In this document: positions 1 through 20,420 of the stretch, piece by piece | How the letters are laid out: every line of letters starts with the position of its first letter | Numbering within the stretch: the first letter of the stretch is position 1 | Assembly (NCBI GenBank): GCA_024362935.1 | Contig: JANCRA010000030.1 | Coordinates: forward strand, 6,988,096-7,052,095 | Source: Setophaga petechia | Taxonomy: Eukaryota; Chordata; Aves; Passeriformes; Parulidae | Reading direction: 5' to 3' | Length of the DNA stretch: 64,000 nucleotides | Program-made: the position numbers and the translations under genes | Notes under the pieces: model-generated | Seen by the model: only the letters and a program-made list of their open reading frames with translations | What the model was told of the DNA's origin: nothing | The model's database searches: none

Positions 1-290
1 GATCCTTGGGAACCCTGCCCTTGGCTCCAGCCCTCTGGAAGCAGGCAGGAGCTGTGTCCTGCATCCCATAATGTGTGAGGTGAGCTGCGAGAGGCATCAT
101 CCTCACCTCAGGCCCAGCTCCCCTCACCTGGCAAATCCTCAAGTGGAATTTTGCTAAGGTTGCCACTGCCAGGCAGCTTCTGGTGGTTTTTTGCCTCTGT
201 TGTGCCAAATCAAGAGAGATAAAACAGCATAAAGCAGCAAATTAAAAGGGTGAAACACATGAAAGATGTATCATGAGAAAAGGCACTGAC

Positions 291-1718
291 CTGTGCTGTA
301 TATCTGGGCGATAAAAATAGTCCACAGGAGTGTCCAGACGTGAGAAAATGGGTGGTGGGATATAAAGAGGTAAATCTTTATTGAAAAACTCTTCCTTCTC
401 TGGTTTGAGCATCAGGACTTTGTCATACATGGAGGTTTGTTTGCCATCAGGGCCAGAGTGCATTGCCAGGTACTGGAAGTCAGACATTCCTGTAAGAAAC
501 AAAAGTTAAAACATTGTGAAGTTTGTTGTGAATCCAACCATATCTCTCACACTGAACTTTCAGGAGCAGGAGTCTCACAAGTTTATGCAAGGAGGTTTGA
601 TTTTCCTTCCAGTCCTCAGCTGTTTGGGGGAAATACTTCCCTCTCCCATCAAACACACTCATCCCTAAGCCACGTGCACACAAACCTGAAGGTTACCTTG
701 AAATTTGTAAACAGTGGTGACAATCCCAAGAATCTCCATCTCAAACTGCACTTCTGGCTGGATTTGCTCCTCGGGGTCCAACTGCTGCTTCTTCCTGCTC
801 CTCCTCCTGACCCTGAGCAGCATGGTGGAGGTGGGGAAGCGGTTGGCACACACGGGGTGGCAGTAGGGGTCCTTGGGGCGGAAATACAGCTCCAGCCTTT
901 TGGCAGGGTCGGCATAGATCTGTCAGCAAGGAGGGCACAGCCCCTGTCAGCATGTCAGCACAGCCCCGTGCTCCTGTGCCAGCCCCCAGCCCCACACACT
1001 GCTGTGGGCACTGGCTGTGCCCCTCACACAGCCCCAGGGGCATCATTCCTGCCCCACATCACAGCTGTGTGCAGCCACTCACATCATGGGTATCACTAAA
1101 AATAAATTTAAAACATAATATCCTGGATATGAGGAAGAATTTTTTCCCTGTGAGGGTGGGGATTCTCTGGCACAGGCTGCCCAGAGAAGCTGTGGTTGCT
1201 CCATCCCTGGAAGGCCAGGTTGGAGCGAGCTGGTCTAGTGGAAGGTGTCCCTGCCCACAGCAAGAGGGTGGAATTGAATTAACTTTATGGTCCTTTTCAA
1301 CCCAAACCCTTCTCTGACTTCATGATTTTACTGCACACCCCCTGAATCCCTGCTCGTGGACAGCAGGGAAGCGGCATCACCCCCAAACCACTCATGGGCC
1401 CCAGGTGGTGACACGCTGGGCTGGAACGGCTCACACAGAGGGTCCCACGTGCAGGCTCTCCCCAGCCGCGGCCCCGGCCCCCTCCCGCCCCATCCCCTTG
1501 CCCAGGGCCGGTCTCACCGCCCCTCACCCTTATCCCAGTGAGCCCCCACACCCGCCGGCCCCCCTCACCCGCGACACCCCCTGCTCTCCTCCCAGCGTCC
1601 GCAGCATGGCCCCGACGTCCCGGACGAGCCCCGGATACTCCACGCAAACCAGGCGCGGCTTGCGGGGCAGCTCCAGCACGGCCGAGCCCCGCGGGCCCCG
1701 CTGCCGCGCCGCCGCCAT
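291..1718 (-). CDS. GTF3C5: General transcription factor IIIC subunit 5 (5' exons only)
   Basis: Subunit of TFIIIC, the factor that recognises the internal promoters of tRNA and other RNA polymerase III genes in the nucleus. Three minus-strand exons are in the window: 1718-1569, 919-697 and 489-291. The rest of the gene lies beyond position 1. Exon 1 carries VCVEYPGLVRDV and LGGEQGVSR, exon 2 IYADPAKRLELYFRPKDPY, and exon 3 MYDKVLMLKPEKEEFF and LPLYIPPPIFSRLD; all are hallmarks of the GTF3C5 N-terminal half. Splice sites are canonical and the phases agree. The start at 1718 gives a 50-codon first exon. An in-frame ATG 45 bases upstream (1763) would add a short arginine-rich stretch and is less likely. 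The first exon sits in a CpG island. The neighbouring CEL gene and its orientation match the human 9q34 order. The family call is firm; only the N-terminal part is visible. Confidence 0.95.
1118..1330 (+). mobile_element. CR1 LINE 3' fragment
   Basis: Truncated CR1 3' end in GTF3C5 intron 1. It has the usual run of GAGGGTGGGGATTCT, GGCTGCCCAGAGAAGCTGTGG, a CATCCCTGGAAG segment and a tail that fades near CAACCCAAACCC. Confidence 0.75.
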
Positions 1719-1840
1719 CGCTGCGCGCCGCTCCCTCCCGACACCGCCCCGCTGCCGCCGCACGAAGGTTCCGCCGCACCGCGGTTCCGGCTGGGCCGGG
1801 CTGGGCCTGAGGGGAGGGCGAGGCCTGAGGGCGGCCTGGG
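1480..1840. promoter_or_regulatory. CpG island at the GTF3C5 promoter and first exon
   Basis: GC-rich stretch with frequent CpG covering GTF3C5 exon 1 and about 120 bases upstream of its ATG. No TATA box is seen, which is typical of a housekeeping promoter. Its duplicated counterpart near 8.9-9.0 kb has lost nearly all CpG. Confidence 0.7.
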
Positions 1841-2339
1841 CGAGGCCTGTCGTGCTGGGGCTCCTCAGCCCGGCTTGTGACTGTAAACAGATACAGAATC
1901 ACCTTCCCCGTGGGTTATTTTGTCCCTGAGCTGCCTGGACAATAAAGGGAAACAATGCTGAGCTGAGCAAATGCTCGCACGTACCCCTACGTTTCTCTGA
2001 TCGTACAAGGAGTGTGGTGTTAATTCTCATTGAAACGAGGTTTTGCTCCCTAAGAACTTCAGCTTTCATCTCAGTAATGTTTAATGCCATAAAAAGGTGG
2101 CAGATGAAGGGTATGAAGGTGAGGGTGAGGATATAATTTGCTGCAAGGACAGCTTGGTCAGGACTGACTGTCACAGCCAGGGGAACACACACTGCCCTCA
2201 GGATATTCCATCCTGCCTGACCTTGACATTAGCAAGAAAACTGTCACAGCCAACACAGAGACACAAAAAACAGAGAAACAGAGACTCTCAGCTACAAGTA
2301 ATCCTTTAATGATCTCTAAAAGGTGTTTTTTTCTTAGCT

Positions 2340-7481
<5,142 letters not shown>

Positions 7482-7690
7482 GGTGAGAGCAGCCCTGAGG
7501 GGAAAGTCCCAGCTGGAGAGCTGCGTTTATAAAGCCACGAGTGCAGGTGTGTGTGCCAATGCCATGGGCCAGGATTGGCTCTGGGCTGAAGCAGGGCAGC
7601 CTCCACAGCCTTGTCCTTCAGTAGCCAGTCCATGACTGATGGGCATGGCCCTGTGAGAGCCCTGCAGGTGCTGCTTGCTCGTGCTGGAGG
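7482..7690 (-). promoter_or_regulatory. CEL copy A proximal promoter with TATA box
   Basis: The minus strand has TATAAA at 7531-7526, about 45 bases before the ATG, and an E-box CACCTG at 7549-7544, of the kind used by pancreatic acinar bHLH factors. About 200 bases here are nearly identical to the region upstream of copy B, and the similarity stops abruptly near 7690. Acinar expression is inferred from the gene family. Confidence 0.7.
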
Positions 7691-8730
7691 CCAAACTAAA
7701 GGAAATTGCTCAGTCCAAGAAAATTCCAGAGAAATTAAACCAAATGGAGTCTTGAGAAGCCGTATCCTAGCACAGGGGGCTGAAATCATATTGAGGTGTG
7801 CAGTAGAACATAATATCAGCAACCTTTGTAACACACTGGAGAATGTAAAAGATTCAAAATGACAGCAACTCTTAAAGCTGATTCCATCCAACAGCAGCCT
7901 GATTGCTCATCAAGTTCACACAGAGTCCAGAATTTCTGTCTCCATTTCATTGCCACATCTATCAGAAAGCTTGAAGTTTCCTTCCTCCTCATATCTCTGC
8001 AGGCTCATGGCAGCAGCTCTTTGTCATCTTCACTCCTTCTTGTGTTTGTCAGAGAGAGGGGAATGGACAGATACAAACAATAGCTTTGAAATTTGTCTCT
8101 AACAGAAAATTCATCTGTCAGTGTACAATATCTTTCCACATTTAATCCCAGCACTGGTAGAACATCTGCTGATAAGAGAAGCAAAGAAGGAAAGGATTCC
8201 TGTGCATTTTATGGTGAAATGAGAGTACTCATAGGAACATGCAAAAATGGAGTTTATGTTCCAGGTTTCTAAAAAGTGACTCAGCCATGTGAGCAATGGG
8301 TTGGTTTCACTTTGGCCCAACCTCTCTTGATCACACACTGATACCATGAAAGACTCTCATGGCACCACTGAAGAATAAAAATTTAAAAAAATCCATTCAA
8401 ATCTACATGCACTTGCACACTGACAGAGGAGCTCTGCCCTGGCTGGCAGGAAACCCTCCAGCACTCAGGAATGATCTGTATGAAATGTATTGGAAGGGCT
8501 TCACCCTCTGCATTTGTTCTCCTCGAGCTACTGCAGCTACTCACTGGGACAGGGGCAAAGCAAGAGGGAACTCAGGCACCCACTCAATCTGGAAATTTCT
8601 TTTCCTTTTAAAAAGTACCAGTGAAGGCCAACAGTGAGAAAATGAAAGATGTTTCTTGTGGGAGATCTCCCAGATTGTTCTTCTGGCAAAGCCATTCGAG
8701 GCCAGGAGAGCACAGGAACACAGGGCATTG
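7691..8730. other. Intergenic segment between CEL copy A and the duplicated unit
   Basis: No coding exon recognised. Patches near 8235-8320 and 8620-8730 resemble 14680-14765 and 14821-14935, so the duplicated unit extends through here in diverged form. Confidence 0.5.
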
Positions 8731-8790
8731 ATCCTTGGGAACCCTGCCCTTGGCTCCAGCCCTCTGGAAGCAGGCAGGAGGATGGTTCTA
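8731..8790. repeat. Restart of the tandem duplication unit
   Basis: Positions 8731-8780 repeat the first 50 bases of the window almost exactly (GATCCTTGGGAACCCTGCCC onward). This shows the unit restarts about 8.73 kb downstream, in the same orientation. Confidence 0.75.
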
Positions 8791-8889
8791 GTGCAGGGGC
8801 TCCCTGACTCTGGCTCTCCCCAGGGATGGGCTCCCCATCCTCCAGCCTCTCTGCATGGAGAACCTCAACACACACATCAGGGTCCCATC

Positions 8890-9010
8890 CCCTGTGACAC
8901 CCCCTGCTCTCCTCCCAGCATCCACAGCCCCGATGTCCCACACCAGCCCTGGGCTCTCCACACCAGCCAGGCCTGTGGGGCAGCTCCAGCACGGCTGGGC
9001 CCCCCTGCTC
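8890..9010 (-). pseudogene. Relic of GTF3C5 exon 1
   Basis: Aligns by eye with the functional exon 1 at 1560-1700. On the minus strand AVLELP and the segment matching GGEQGVS can still be recognised, but they fall in different frames, so the exon is broken. Where the parent has many CpG, the relic mostly has TpG or CpA. It has no start codon in frame and no downstream GTF3C5 exon. It was carried along when the CEL unit duplicated. Confidence 0.8.
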
Positions 9011-9618
9011 TCCCCACCAGGGCCTGGACAGACCAGGTCCAGTGTATGGTGTGTGGATGGGGACATGTGGTGGACAAGGTTTGTGGAAAGTTGTGCTCCT
9101 TGTCCTGCCCTGCTCAGAGCTGCAGCTCCTCAACCCAATCCAGCCCAACCTCTACCCCAAAACCAGTGGGGAATCACCACCCCCATCCATTTATTCTGTC
9201 CCATCAGTGTTTGAGCAATGTCAGTGCATGATAAACAACAGTCAGGACTGGTTTGCATTCACCTGTTGCAGCTGTAGCTCTCTATGATCTGGTTGGAAGT
9301 AGCAGGAACTTTGATGGTAACACAGGGAAATCCAGAGGACAGGTCAGGATTGGGGCTGTCCTGCCTGGGCTCACAGGGGCAATGAGGAAAAACAACCCCA
9401 TGGCCAACAGCTGGCTGAGCAGAGAGAGACTGGACCCCATCTGCCATCAGCTTCCCTGGGACATCAGGGTGTCACAGCCAGGGGAACACACACTGCCCAC
9501 ACAAGGGATGTCCTTTCCTGCCTCACCTTAATACTGGCAAGAAAATCCTGTCATGGCAAACAAAATGAGAACAAGAATCACTCAGTTGCAAGCTTTTAAT
9601 GAACTATCTTTAAAGGGT

Positions 9619-14046
<4,428 letters not shown>

Positions 14047-14255
14047 GGTGAGAGCAGCCCTGAGGGGAAAGTCCCAGCTGGAGAGCTGCTTTTATAAAGC
14101 CACGAGTGCAGGTGTGTGTGCCAATGCCATGGGCCAGGATTGGCTCTGGGCTGAAGCAGGGCAGCCTCCACAGCCTTGTCCTTCAGTAGCCAGTCCATGA
14201 CTGATGGGCATGGCCCTGTGAGAGCCCTGCAGGTGCTGCTTGCTTGTGCTGGAGC
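14047..14255 (-). promoter_or_regulatory. CEL copy B proximal promoter with TATA box
   Basis: Near-identical to the copy A promoter. TATAAA is on the minus strand at 14096-14091 and the same CACCTG E-box lies just upstream. Similarity to copy A ends near 14254, the same point as in the copy A upstream region. Confidence 0.7.
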
Positions 14256-15130
14256 CCAATCTCCTCAAGTATCTTTTCGATTTTCCACATGGCCACCATT
14301 CTGATCAGACTGTACTTCCCATACTCAGAGAGATTTGGGAATGCAACTTCTCTGTTATTTTTCCTCTTTGGTGTATTACTAGCTCATTTGGATGCTTGCC
14401 TCTCTCTTGGGAGCTTTTTGAGCTTCCTAGAGGACTCATTAGCCGGTTATTATGAAAATGTAGACACCCATTTATCCAGAGCATTTGTGAATGCTTTCTT
14501 CCAGGTCTGGACAGCAGCATCCAGTGGTTTAGTTGAGATTCCTTCATGAAAAAGATGGCATTGTGTGGGTGACAGGTCCTGCTGAGGCAAATCAGGCTCT
14601 CACCCCAAAACAGGGAAGAGACCAGCTTTGCACTCTGCCTGTAGCTCACAGAGACATGGGGCTGTCACTGGAACAGGTGTAAATGAAGTTTGTGCTCCAG
14701 ATTCCAGAAGAGAAGGGACTCAGATGAGTGACCAGTGGGTTCATTTAGCTTTGGCCCAACTTCTGCATCAAGGGGCAATGCAAGAGGAGAAAGGCATTAA
14801 GATTTTTTTTTTTTTTAAGGGTGCAGATGAAGGCCAACAGTGAGAAAATGAAAGATGTTTCTTGTGGGAGATCTCCCAGGTTGTCCTTCTGGCAAAGCAA
14901 ATCAGGGTCAGGTGTGCACAGGAACACAGGGCATCAATTTCTGGCAGAAAACCAAGTTTGCTGCATCCCAGGATGTGTGGGGTGTGCTGGGAGGGGCAGT
15001 GCTCTTCACCACATCCCCAGGTCCCCTCACCTCAAGTGGACTTTTGCTGGAATGGCACTGCCAGGTAGTTTTTCCCTGTGCCTCCTCTGTTGTTCCCTAA
15101 AGGGATAAAGCAGAACAAGGCAGCAGCTTC
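14256..15130. repeat. Diverged start of a third duplication unit
   Basis: 14821-14935 matches 8620-8732 (AAGGCCAACAGTGAGAAAATG, then TTTCTTGTGGGAGATCTCCC). 14970-15110 matches about 60-210 at the window start, including a shared AAGTGGA..TTTTGCT block and CACTGCCAGG. No GTF3C5 or CEL exon follows, so only the edge of a third unit is present. Confidence 0.65.
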
Positions 15131-15271
15131 AGCAGCTGGGGGTCTCCAGCCCATCTCCCCCCTGTTCCTGAGCTCTCCCTTTCCCACGGGGATCCAGCAT
15201 GTGGGACATCTCTGGCACAGCAGAACCCTCTGTCCCCCAGCACTGTGGGGTCTTTGAGTCAGGGGTGGTGG

Positions 15272-15306
15272 CACGTCTGTGTGTCTGTGTGTCTGTGTGT
15301 CTGTGT
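15272..15306. repeat. TCTGTGTG microsatellite
   Basis: About four near-perfect TCTGTGTG units. Confidence 0.7.
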
Positions 15307-15514
15307 TACAGCTGCTGCTCTCCCTCCTGCTCATCCCAGCAAGGTGGGAACTGCTGGGCTCCTTCTGTGAGAGCTCTGGCATGGGGTAGAAACAGATCCA
15401 GCCCCAAACACCCCGGAGCCAGCCTCCACCCACAAAACCATAAGCCTGGCTTAGAAGTTGTGATTAATGATAAAAGAGCTGTTTCCAGCCTGTAGGGTGC
15501 AGCAGTAGCACATT

Positions 15515-15850
15515 TTAATGGAAACAAAGAATACCAGCTTGGAAGGGATCTCAAGGATCACCTGATCCAAACCTCGCTTGGCAAAGCCCAGTCTAGTTAA
15601 GACAGCCCAGCACTCTGTCCAGCTGATCTGAGAAGTGTCCAGTGTTGGGGAATCCACCACTTCCCTGGGGAGGTTATTCTAATGACTGATTGCTCTCACT
15701 GTGAAAAATTGTCCTCTAGTACCCAATTGTATCTCCCCAGGAGTCACTCGGATACATTACCCCTCCTTTTTTCCATGCGACTCCTCCTAAAGGGAGTCTC
15801 CATCTTCTCTGTAGCCACACTTTAAACATTTGAACTTGGTGCTAAGTTCT
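15515..15850 (-). mobile_element. Old CR1 LINE fragment
   Basis: Shows the reverse complement of the CR1 3' region: AGCTTGGAAGGGATCTCAAGG, then a CCACTTCCCTGGGGAGG segment, then a TCTCC-rich stretch. It is more diverged than the other CR1 pieces here and probably belongs to an older subfamily. Confidence 0.6.
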
Positions 15851-16008
15851 CCCCTTTTCAGGTGGGCTGAACTGGAGTTCCAGAGCTCACCTGAGTATTG
15901 TCAGAGCCGAGGGGGGACTCCCAGAGCTGTGAACGCAGGTGGCAGCACAGCACAGCACAGGGAAATGCTTTAAAAGGAGCCACCCCTGGCAGCCTTTGCG
16001 TGACTTAC

Positions 16009-16081
16009 ACGGCAACGATGTCCCGGGTGAGCTCGGGGGCAAAGCCTCGGGGTTGTGCCATGGTTCCTTCTTTTGTATTTC
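16009..16081 (-). other. Unidentified exon-like open stretch
   Basis: On the minus strand a pyrimidine-rich stretch ending CTTCCCTAG precedes 73 open bases that end at a perfect GTAAGT donor. One frame contains an ATG in good context and reads MAQPRGFAPELTRDIVAV. I do not recognise the protein and see no partner exon. It could be an unannotated exon or chance. Confidence 0.2.
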
Positions 16082-16592
16082 CTAGGGAAGAGCAGCAGTG
16101 CAAGTATGTACCCCAAAACCCTCTGGGAACAGTTTATCCATCCCATATGTGCCCACAGTTCCTGAGCTCTCCTTCCTCCTGTGCTTGCTTTTTGTGTTGC
16201 ATTAATTCCAGGGGAAGGCTGCATCTCTCTCACAGAGCCTGGAGGACTCACTGGCCTGAGAGATTCCCCAAATGTGGCATGAGCTCTCTATAAATTCCAA
16301 ACACTTATTTTCCCTAAGATTTCATGGCATTCTTGGAAGTCTGGGCTTTGAGTAGAGTGGAATGCCTTTAGAGGAAATATTACATCTCCTAGCTGGGGTC
16401 TGGCTGGAGTTTCTTTTTTATTTTTTATTCTACAGAGCTGTTACACTGATCCTGTGTTTCACCTCAAGCAGGAAACCATACATTTATGAATATAAGAAAG
16501 ATATAAAAATATGATGCAGTGGCCAAAGCTGTCAGGAGTTAAAATATTACTTCTAACTGCCCTCTGCTAATGTCTTGCATCCTTTTTTCCAG

Positions 16593-16798
16593 GAACAGTG
16601 ACATTCAAAGTGCCTGGCAAGGGGCTTCCAGATTATTGGAAGTCTTGGTTACAGAGAGCAGAAACTCCTCCTGAAAATAGCTTTCTTAGGGGAGCTCTGT
16701 TCCAGTGTAAACCAGAATGGACTGCTCAGTTCTCATCTATACCAGTACAAATCCCTATCAGCCCTGTGCAATGCCCAGATAGCAGAGGGTAGGATATG
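16593..16798 (+). other. Unidentified exon-like open stretch
   Basis: A CCTTTTTTCCAG acceptor is followed by 206 bases open in one frame and a possible GTAGGA donor. The frame reads through TFKVPGKGLPDYWKSWLQRA. No family is recognised. It lies in the gene-poor gap before the minisatellite. It may be a relic exon or chance. Confidence 0.2.
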
Positions 16799-17689
16799 CT
16801 TCATTTCCTTCCACATTGTGTTCTCTTACTCTTAGCAATGTTCCACAGCTTTAAGTATCCAAACTACAACACTTTTTCCATGTTATTACTGCTTCCCTTC
16901 AAAAAAACCCTTGTCTTTATTGGGCATTGTCATCCTTGGCTTGTGTAACTTCACCGACTTCTATCTCCCTCCTTTGAGCCGCAGAGCTCTCCCTGCTGGG
17001 TCAGGCACGGGCAGAGAGGCATTCCAGCCTGGAATCCCCTGCAGGAGGGCAGGGACAAGGCAGGGAGGGGCTGAGCAGAGCCCGAGGTTGTCAGTGCTGG
17101 TGGAGACAGCCCAGAGAGCACAAAGACCCTTCCTGAGCTCCCTGGGGGCTGTGGCCAGTCCTGCCCCTGTGCAGTGAAACGTGCAGGGAGGGGCTGGGAG
17201 CCTGCTGCACGCTGGGGACAGCAGCTGGGAGCTCCCTTTGCATCACAGAAATTCATGAACGAGCCCATCCTGCCGAGCTGCTGAGGTTACTGACAGCAGA
17301 GGGGAGGGCAGAGCCCCCCAGGCATTGCAGAGCAGCGCCTGCTCTCAGCTCTCAGGCCAAGCCATCGTTTTTGACTGGAGAAAGGGAAAATTCCTGGGTT
17401 CCAGGAATTCCTGCGCACCAGCTGAGCAGCACACACAGGAGCTGGGGAACACCCAGCACTTTGGGGGGTGCATCAGTATCGTGCCTGCCTGTGGGACCCC
17501 AGGCACTGCCCCAGCTGGATCCTTGCAGCTGGCGGGACACACGGCTGGCACGAGTGGATTGAGAGCAGCCTCTGCATTTCAGAGAATCCCAAACTGGGCA
17601 GGACCCACAAGGATCATCACATCAAACTGCTGGTCCTGCACAGACACCCCAACACCACCACCCTATGCATCTCTGAGAGAAAAAGTGAT

Positions 17690-19632
17690 GTAAAGATATC
17701 ATAAAAGGTGCTGTAACGCATGTCTGTCGTAAAAGGCGCAGTAAGGCACCACTGTCATAAAACTGTTGTAAAGCAGCACTGTCGTAAAAAGTGCTCTAAA
17801 GCACGACTGTCGTAAAAGGTGCCGTAAAACGCGACTGTCGTAAAAGGTGCCGTAAAGCGCGACTGTCGCAAAAGGTGCCGTAAAGCAGCACTGTCGCAAA
17901 AGGTGCCGTGAAGCAGCACTGTCGTAAAAACTGCCGTAAAGCACGACTGTCGTAAAAGGTGCCGTAAAGCGCGACTGTCGTAAAAGGTGCCGTAAAGCAG
18001 CACTGTCGCAAACGCCGCCGTAAAGCGCGACTGTCGTAAGACTGCCGTAAAGCACGACTGTCGTAAAAGGTGCCGTAAAACGCGACTGTCGTAAAAAATG
18101 CCGTAAAGCAGCACTGTCGTAAAAGGTGCCGTAAAGCAGCACTGTCGCAAAAGGTGCCGTAAATCAGCACTGTCGCAAAAGGTGCCGTAAAGCGCGACTG
18201 TCGTAAAAGCTGTCGTAAAGCACCGCTGTCGTAAAAGGTGCCGTAAAGCAGCACTGTCGCAAAAGGTGTCGTAAAGCAGCACTGTCGTAAAAACTGCCGT
18301 AAAGCGCGACTGTCGTAAAAGGTGCCGTAAAGCAGCACTGTCGCAAAAGGTGCCGTAAAGCGCGACTGTCGTAAAACTGCCGTAAAGCACGACTGTCGCA
18401 AAAGGTGCCGTAAAGCAGCACTGTCGCAAAAGCCGCCGTAAAGCGCGACTGTCGTAAAAGGTGCCGTAAAGCGCGACTGTCGTAAAAAACTGCCGTAAAG
18501 CTGCACTGTCGTAAAAGGTGCCGTAAAGCGCGACTGTCGTAAAAGGTGCCGTAAAGCACGACTGTCGTAAAACTGCCGTAAAGCACGACTGTCGTAAAAG
18601 GTGTCGTAAAACGCGACTGTCGTAACAAATGCCGTAAAGCAGCACTGTCGTAAAAAATGCCGTAAAGCAGCACTGTCGCAAAAGGGGCCATAAAGCACGA
18701 CTGTCGTAAAAGGTGCCGTAAAGCAGCACTGTCGCAAAAGGTGCCGTAAAGCAGCACTGTCGCAAAAGGTGTCGTAAAGCAGCACTGTCGTAAAAGGTGC
18801 CGTAAAGCAGCACTGTCGTAAAAGGTGCCGTAAAGCAGCACTGTCGCAAAAGGTGTCGTAAAGCAGCACTGTCGTAAAAACTGCCGTAAAGCAGCACTGT
18901 CGTAAAAACTGCCGTAAAGCAGTGCTGTCGTAAAAGGTGCCGTAAAGCAGCACTGTCGTAAAAGGTGCCGTAAAGCAGTACTGTCGCAAAAGGTGCCGTA
19001 AAGCAGCTGTGTCGTAAAAACTGCCGTAAAGCAGTACTGTCGTAAAAGGTGCCGTAAAGCGCGACTGTCGTAAAAGGTGCCGTAAAGCACGACTGTCGTG
19101 AAACTGCCGTAAAGCACGACTGTCGTAAAAGGTGCCGTAAAACGCGACTGTCGTAAAAGCCGCCGTAAAGCACGACTGTCGTAAAAAATGCCGTAAAGCG
19201 CGACTGTCGTAAAAGGTGTCGTAACGCGCGACTGTCGTAAAACTGCCGTAAAGCAGCACTGTCGTAAAACTGCCGTAAAACAGCACTGTCGTAAAAGCTG
19301 CCGTAAAGCAGCACTGTCGTAAAAGCCGCCGTAAAGCGCGACTGTAGTAAAAGCTGTCGTAAAGTGCGACTGTCGTAAAACTGCCGTAAAGCATGACTGT
19401 CGTAAAAGCTGCCGTATAGCGCGACTGTCGCAAAAAATTGCCGTAAAGCGCGACTGTCGTAAAAGCTGCTGTAAAGCGCGACTGTCGTAAAAATTGCCGT
19501 AAAGCGCGACTGTCGTAAAAGGCGCCGTAAAGCAGCACTGTCTTAAAGGTGCCGTAAAGCACGACTGTCGTAAAAGGTGCCGTAAAGCAGCACTGTCGTA
19601 AAAGGTGCCGTAAAGCAGCACTGTTGTACAGA
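17690..19632. repeat. CpG-rich 28-bp minisatellite, about 69 units
   Basis: Tandem array with a unit of about 28 bp (27-29 with indels). Each unit is a pair of related halves. The first reads GTCGTAAAAGGT with variants such as GTCGCAAAAGGT or GTCGTAAAACT. The second reads GCCGTAAAGC followed by GCGACT, AGCACT or ACGACT. Units at both edges are more degenerate than those inside, as expected from unequal exchange. Each unit carries three to four CpG. No stop codon occurs in any minus-strand frame, so three overlapping open frames of several hundred codons appear; these are a by-product of the repeat. The copy number is estimated from length. Confidence 0.95.
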
Positions 19633-19639
19633 GACTTTT

Positions 19640-20190
19640 GTGACACAGTGGTTGTTAAGCCCTTTAATGGTTTCTCTCGCTGGGATCTGGGTGCTGTGGA
19701 GCTGGTCCCGGCTTGCTGGGCCCTCCTTGACGTCTTTGCTGCAGGGGGATGCCCGCAGCAGCTGCCCCGCCGAGCTCTGCTCCTGTTGCAAGCCTCGAAC
19801 AGAACACACCCCCCACCTCCCCGTCGGACCCCACGGCTCCAGGGCCCGCAGTCCTGCTCACCCCTGCTGCCCCCCCGGCATTGCGGTCCCTTACCGGGCG
19901 GCGGTGAGTCAGTGCTCGAGGGGATTCACCGCTCAGGGGCTGCTCCCGGGGGGCTTTGAGCGGGTCGGGGTCTCGGAGCTGCCGTGTGTCCGCCCGGCAG
20001 GACAGACAGCGACACCCAGTGCCCCAACCCCGTGGACAGGGGCGTCCTTTGCAGCACCCCCTTCTCCACGTGCTCCTGGGGGGTCTCATCACCCCCGTTC
20101 CCAGCTGAGGGGTACAGGCTGCTCCCAGCCAGCTCTGAACCCCGGGGGGGGAATGGAGCCTGAGGCAGGGGGTGCTGGGCCGGCAGCAGC
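19640..20190. other. GC-rich unassigned segment
   Basis: GC-rich sequence directly after the minisatellite, with long open frames on both strands. No splice-bounded exon or known protein motif is recognised. The open frames are compositional, as they are proline/alanine-rich and lack any domain signature. Confidence 0.4.
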
Positions 20191-20194
20191 CTTG

Positions 20195-20420
20195 GGGAGC
20201 CAGGGCTGGCATGGCACAGCACGAGGCACCAGGGCTGGCACGGCACAGCACGAGAGCATCAGGGCTGGGATGGCACAGCACGAGGCACCAGGGCTGGCAT
20301 GGCACAGCACGAGGCACTGGGGCTGGAATGGCATAGCAAGGGGCACCAGGGCTGGGATGGCACAGCACAGAGCACCAGGGCTGGGATGGCACAGCTCGGG
20401 GGCACCAGGGCTGTACAGGC
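20195..20420. repeat. Minisatellite of about 30-bp units
   Basis: Seven or so imperfect copies built from CACCAGGGCTGGGATGG and CACAGCACGAGG, with length variation. No coding role is seen. Confidence 0.85.

Noticed and set aside
437..1099. 220-codon plus-strand open frame over GTF3C5 exons
   Set aside because: Antisense shadow of GTF3C5 exons 2-3 with low-complexity histidine, leucine and proline runs.
1719..1763. Upstream in-frame ATG for GTF3C5
   Set aside because: The extra residues are arginine-rich and not family-like. The ATG at 1718 gives a normal exon 1.
17690..19632. CRISPR-like array of short repeats
   Set aside because: Units are directly adjacent with no unique spacers, vary in length and sequence, and lie in a vertebrate genome.
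17755..19646. Minus-strand open frames of 616, 519 and 485 codons across the minisatellite
   Set aside because: All three frames are open because the unit contains no reverse-complement stop. The peptides are simple 28-residue repeats, and edge units decay without frame conservation.
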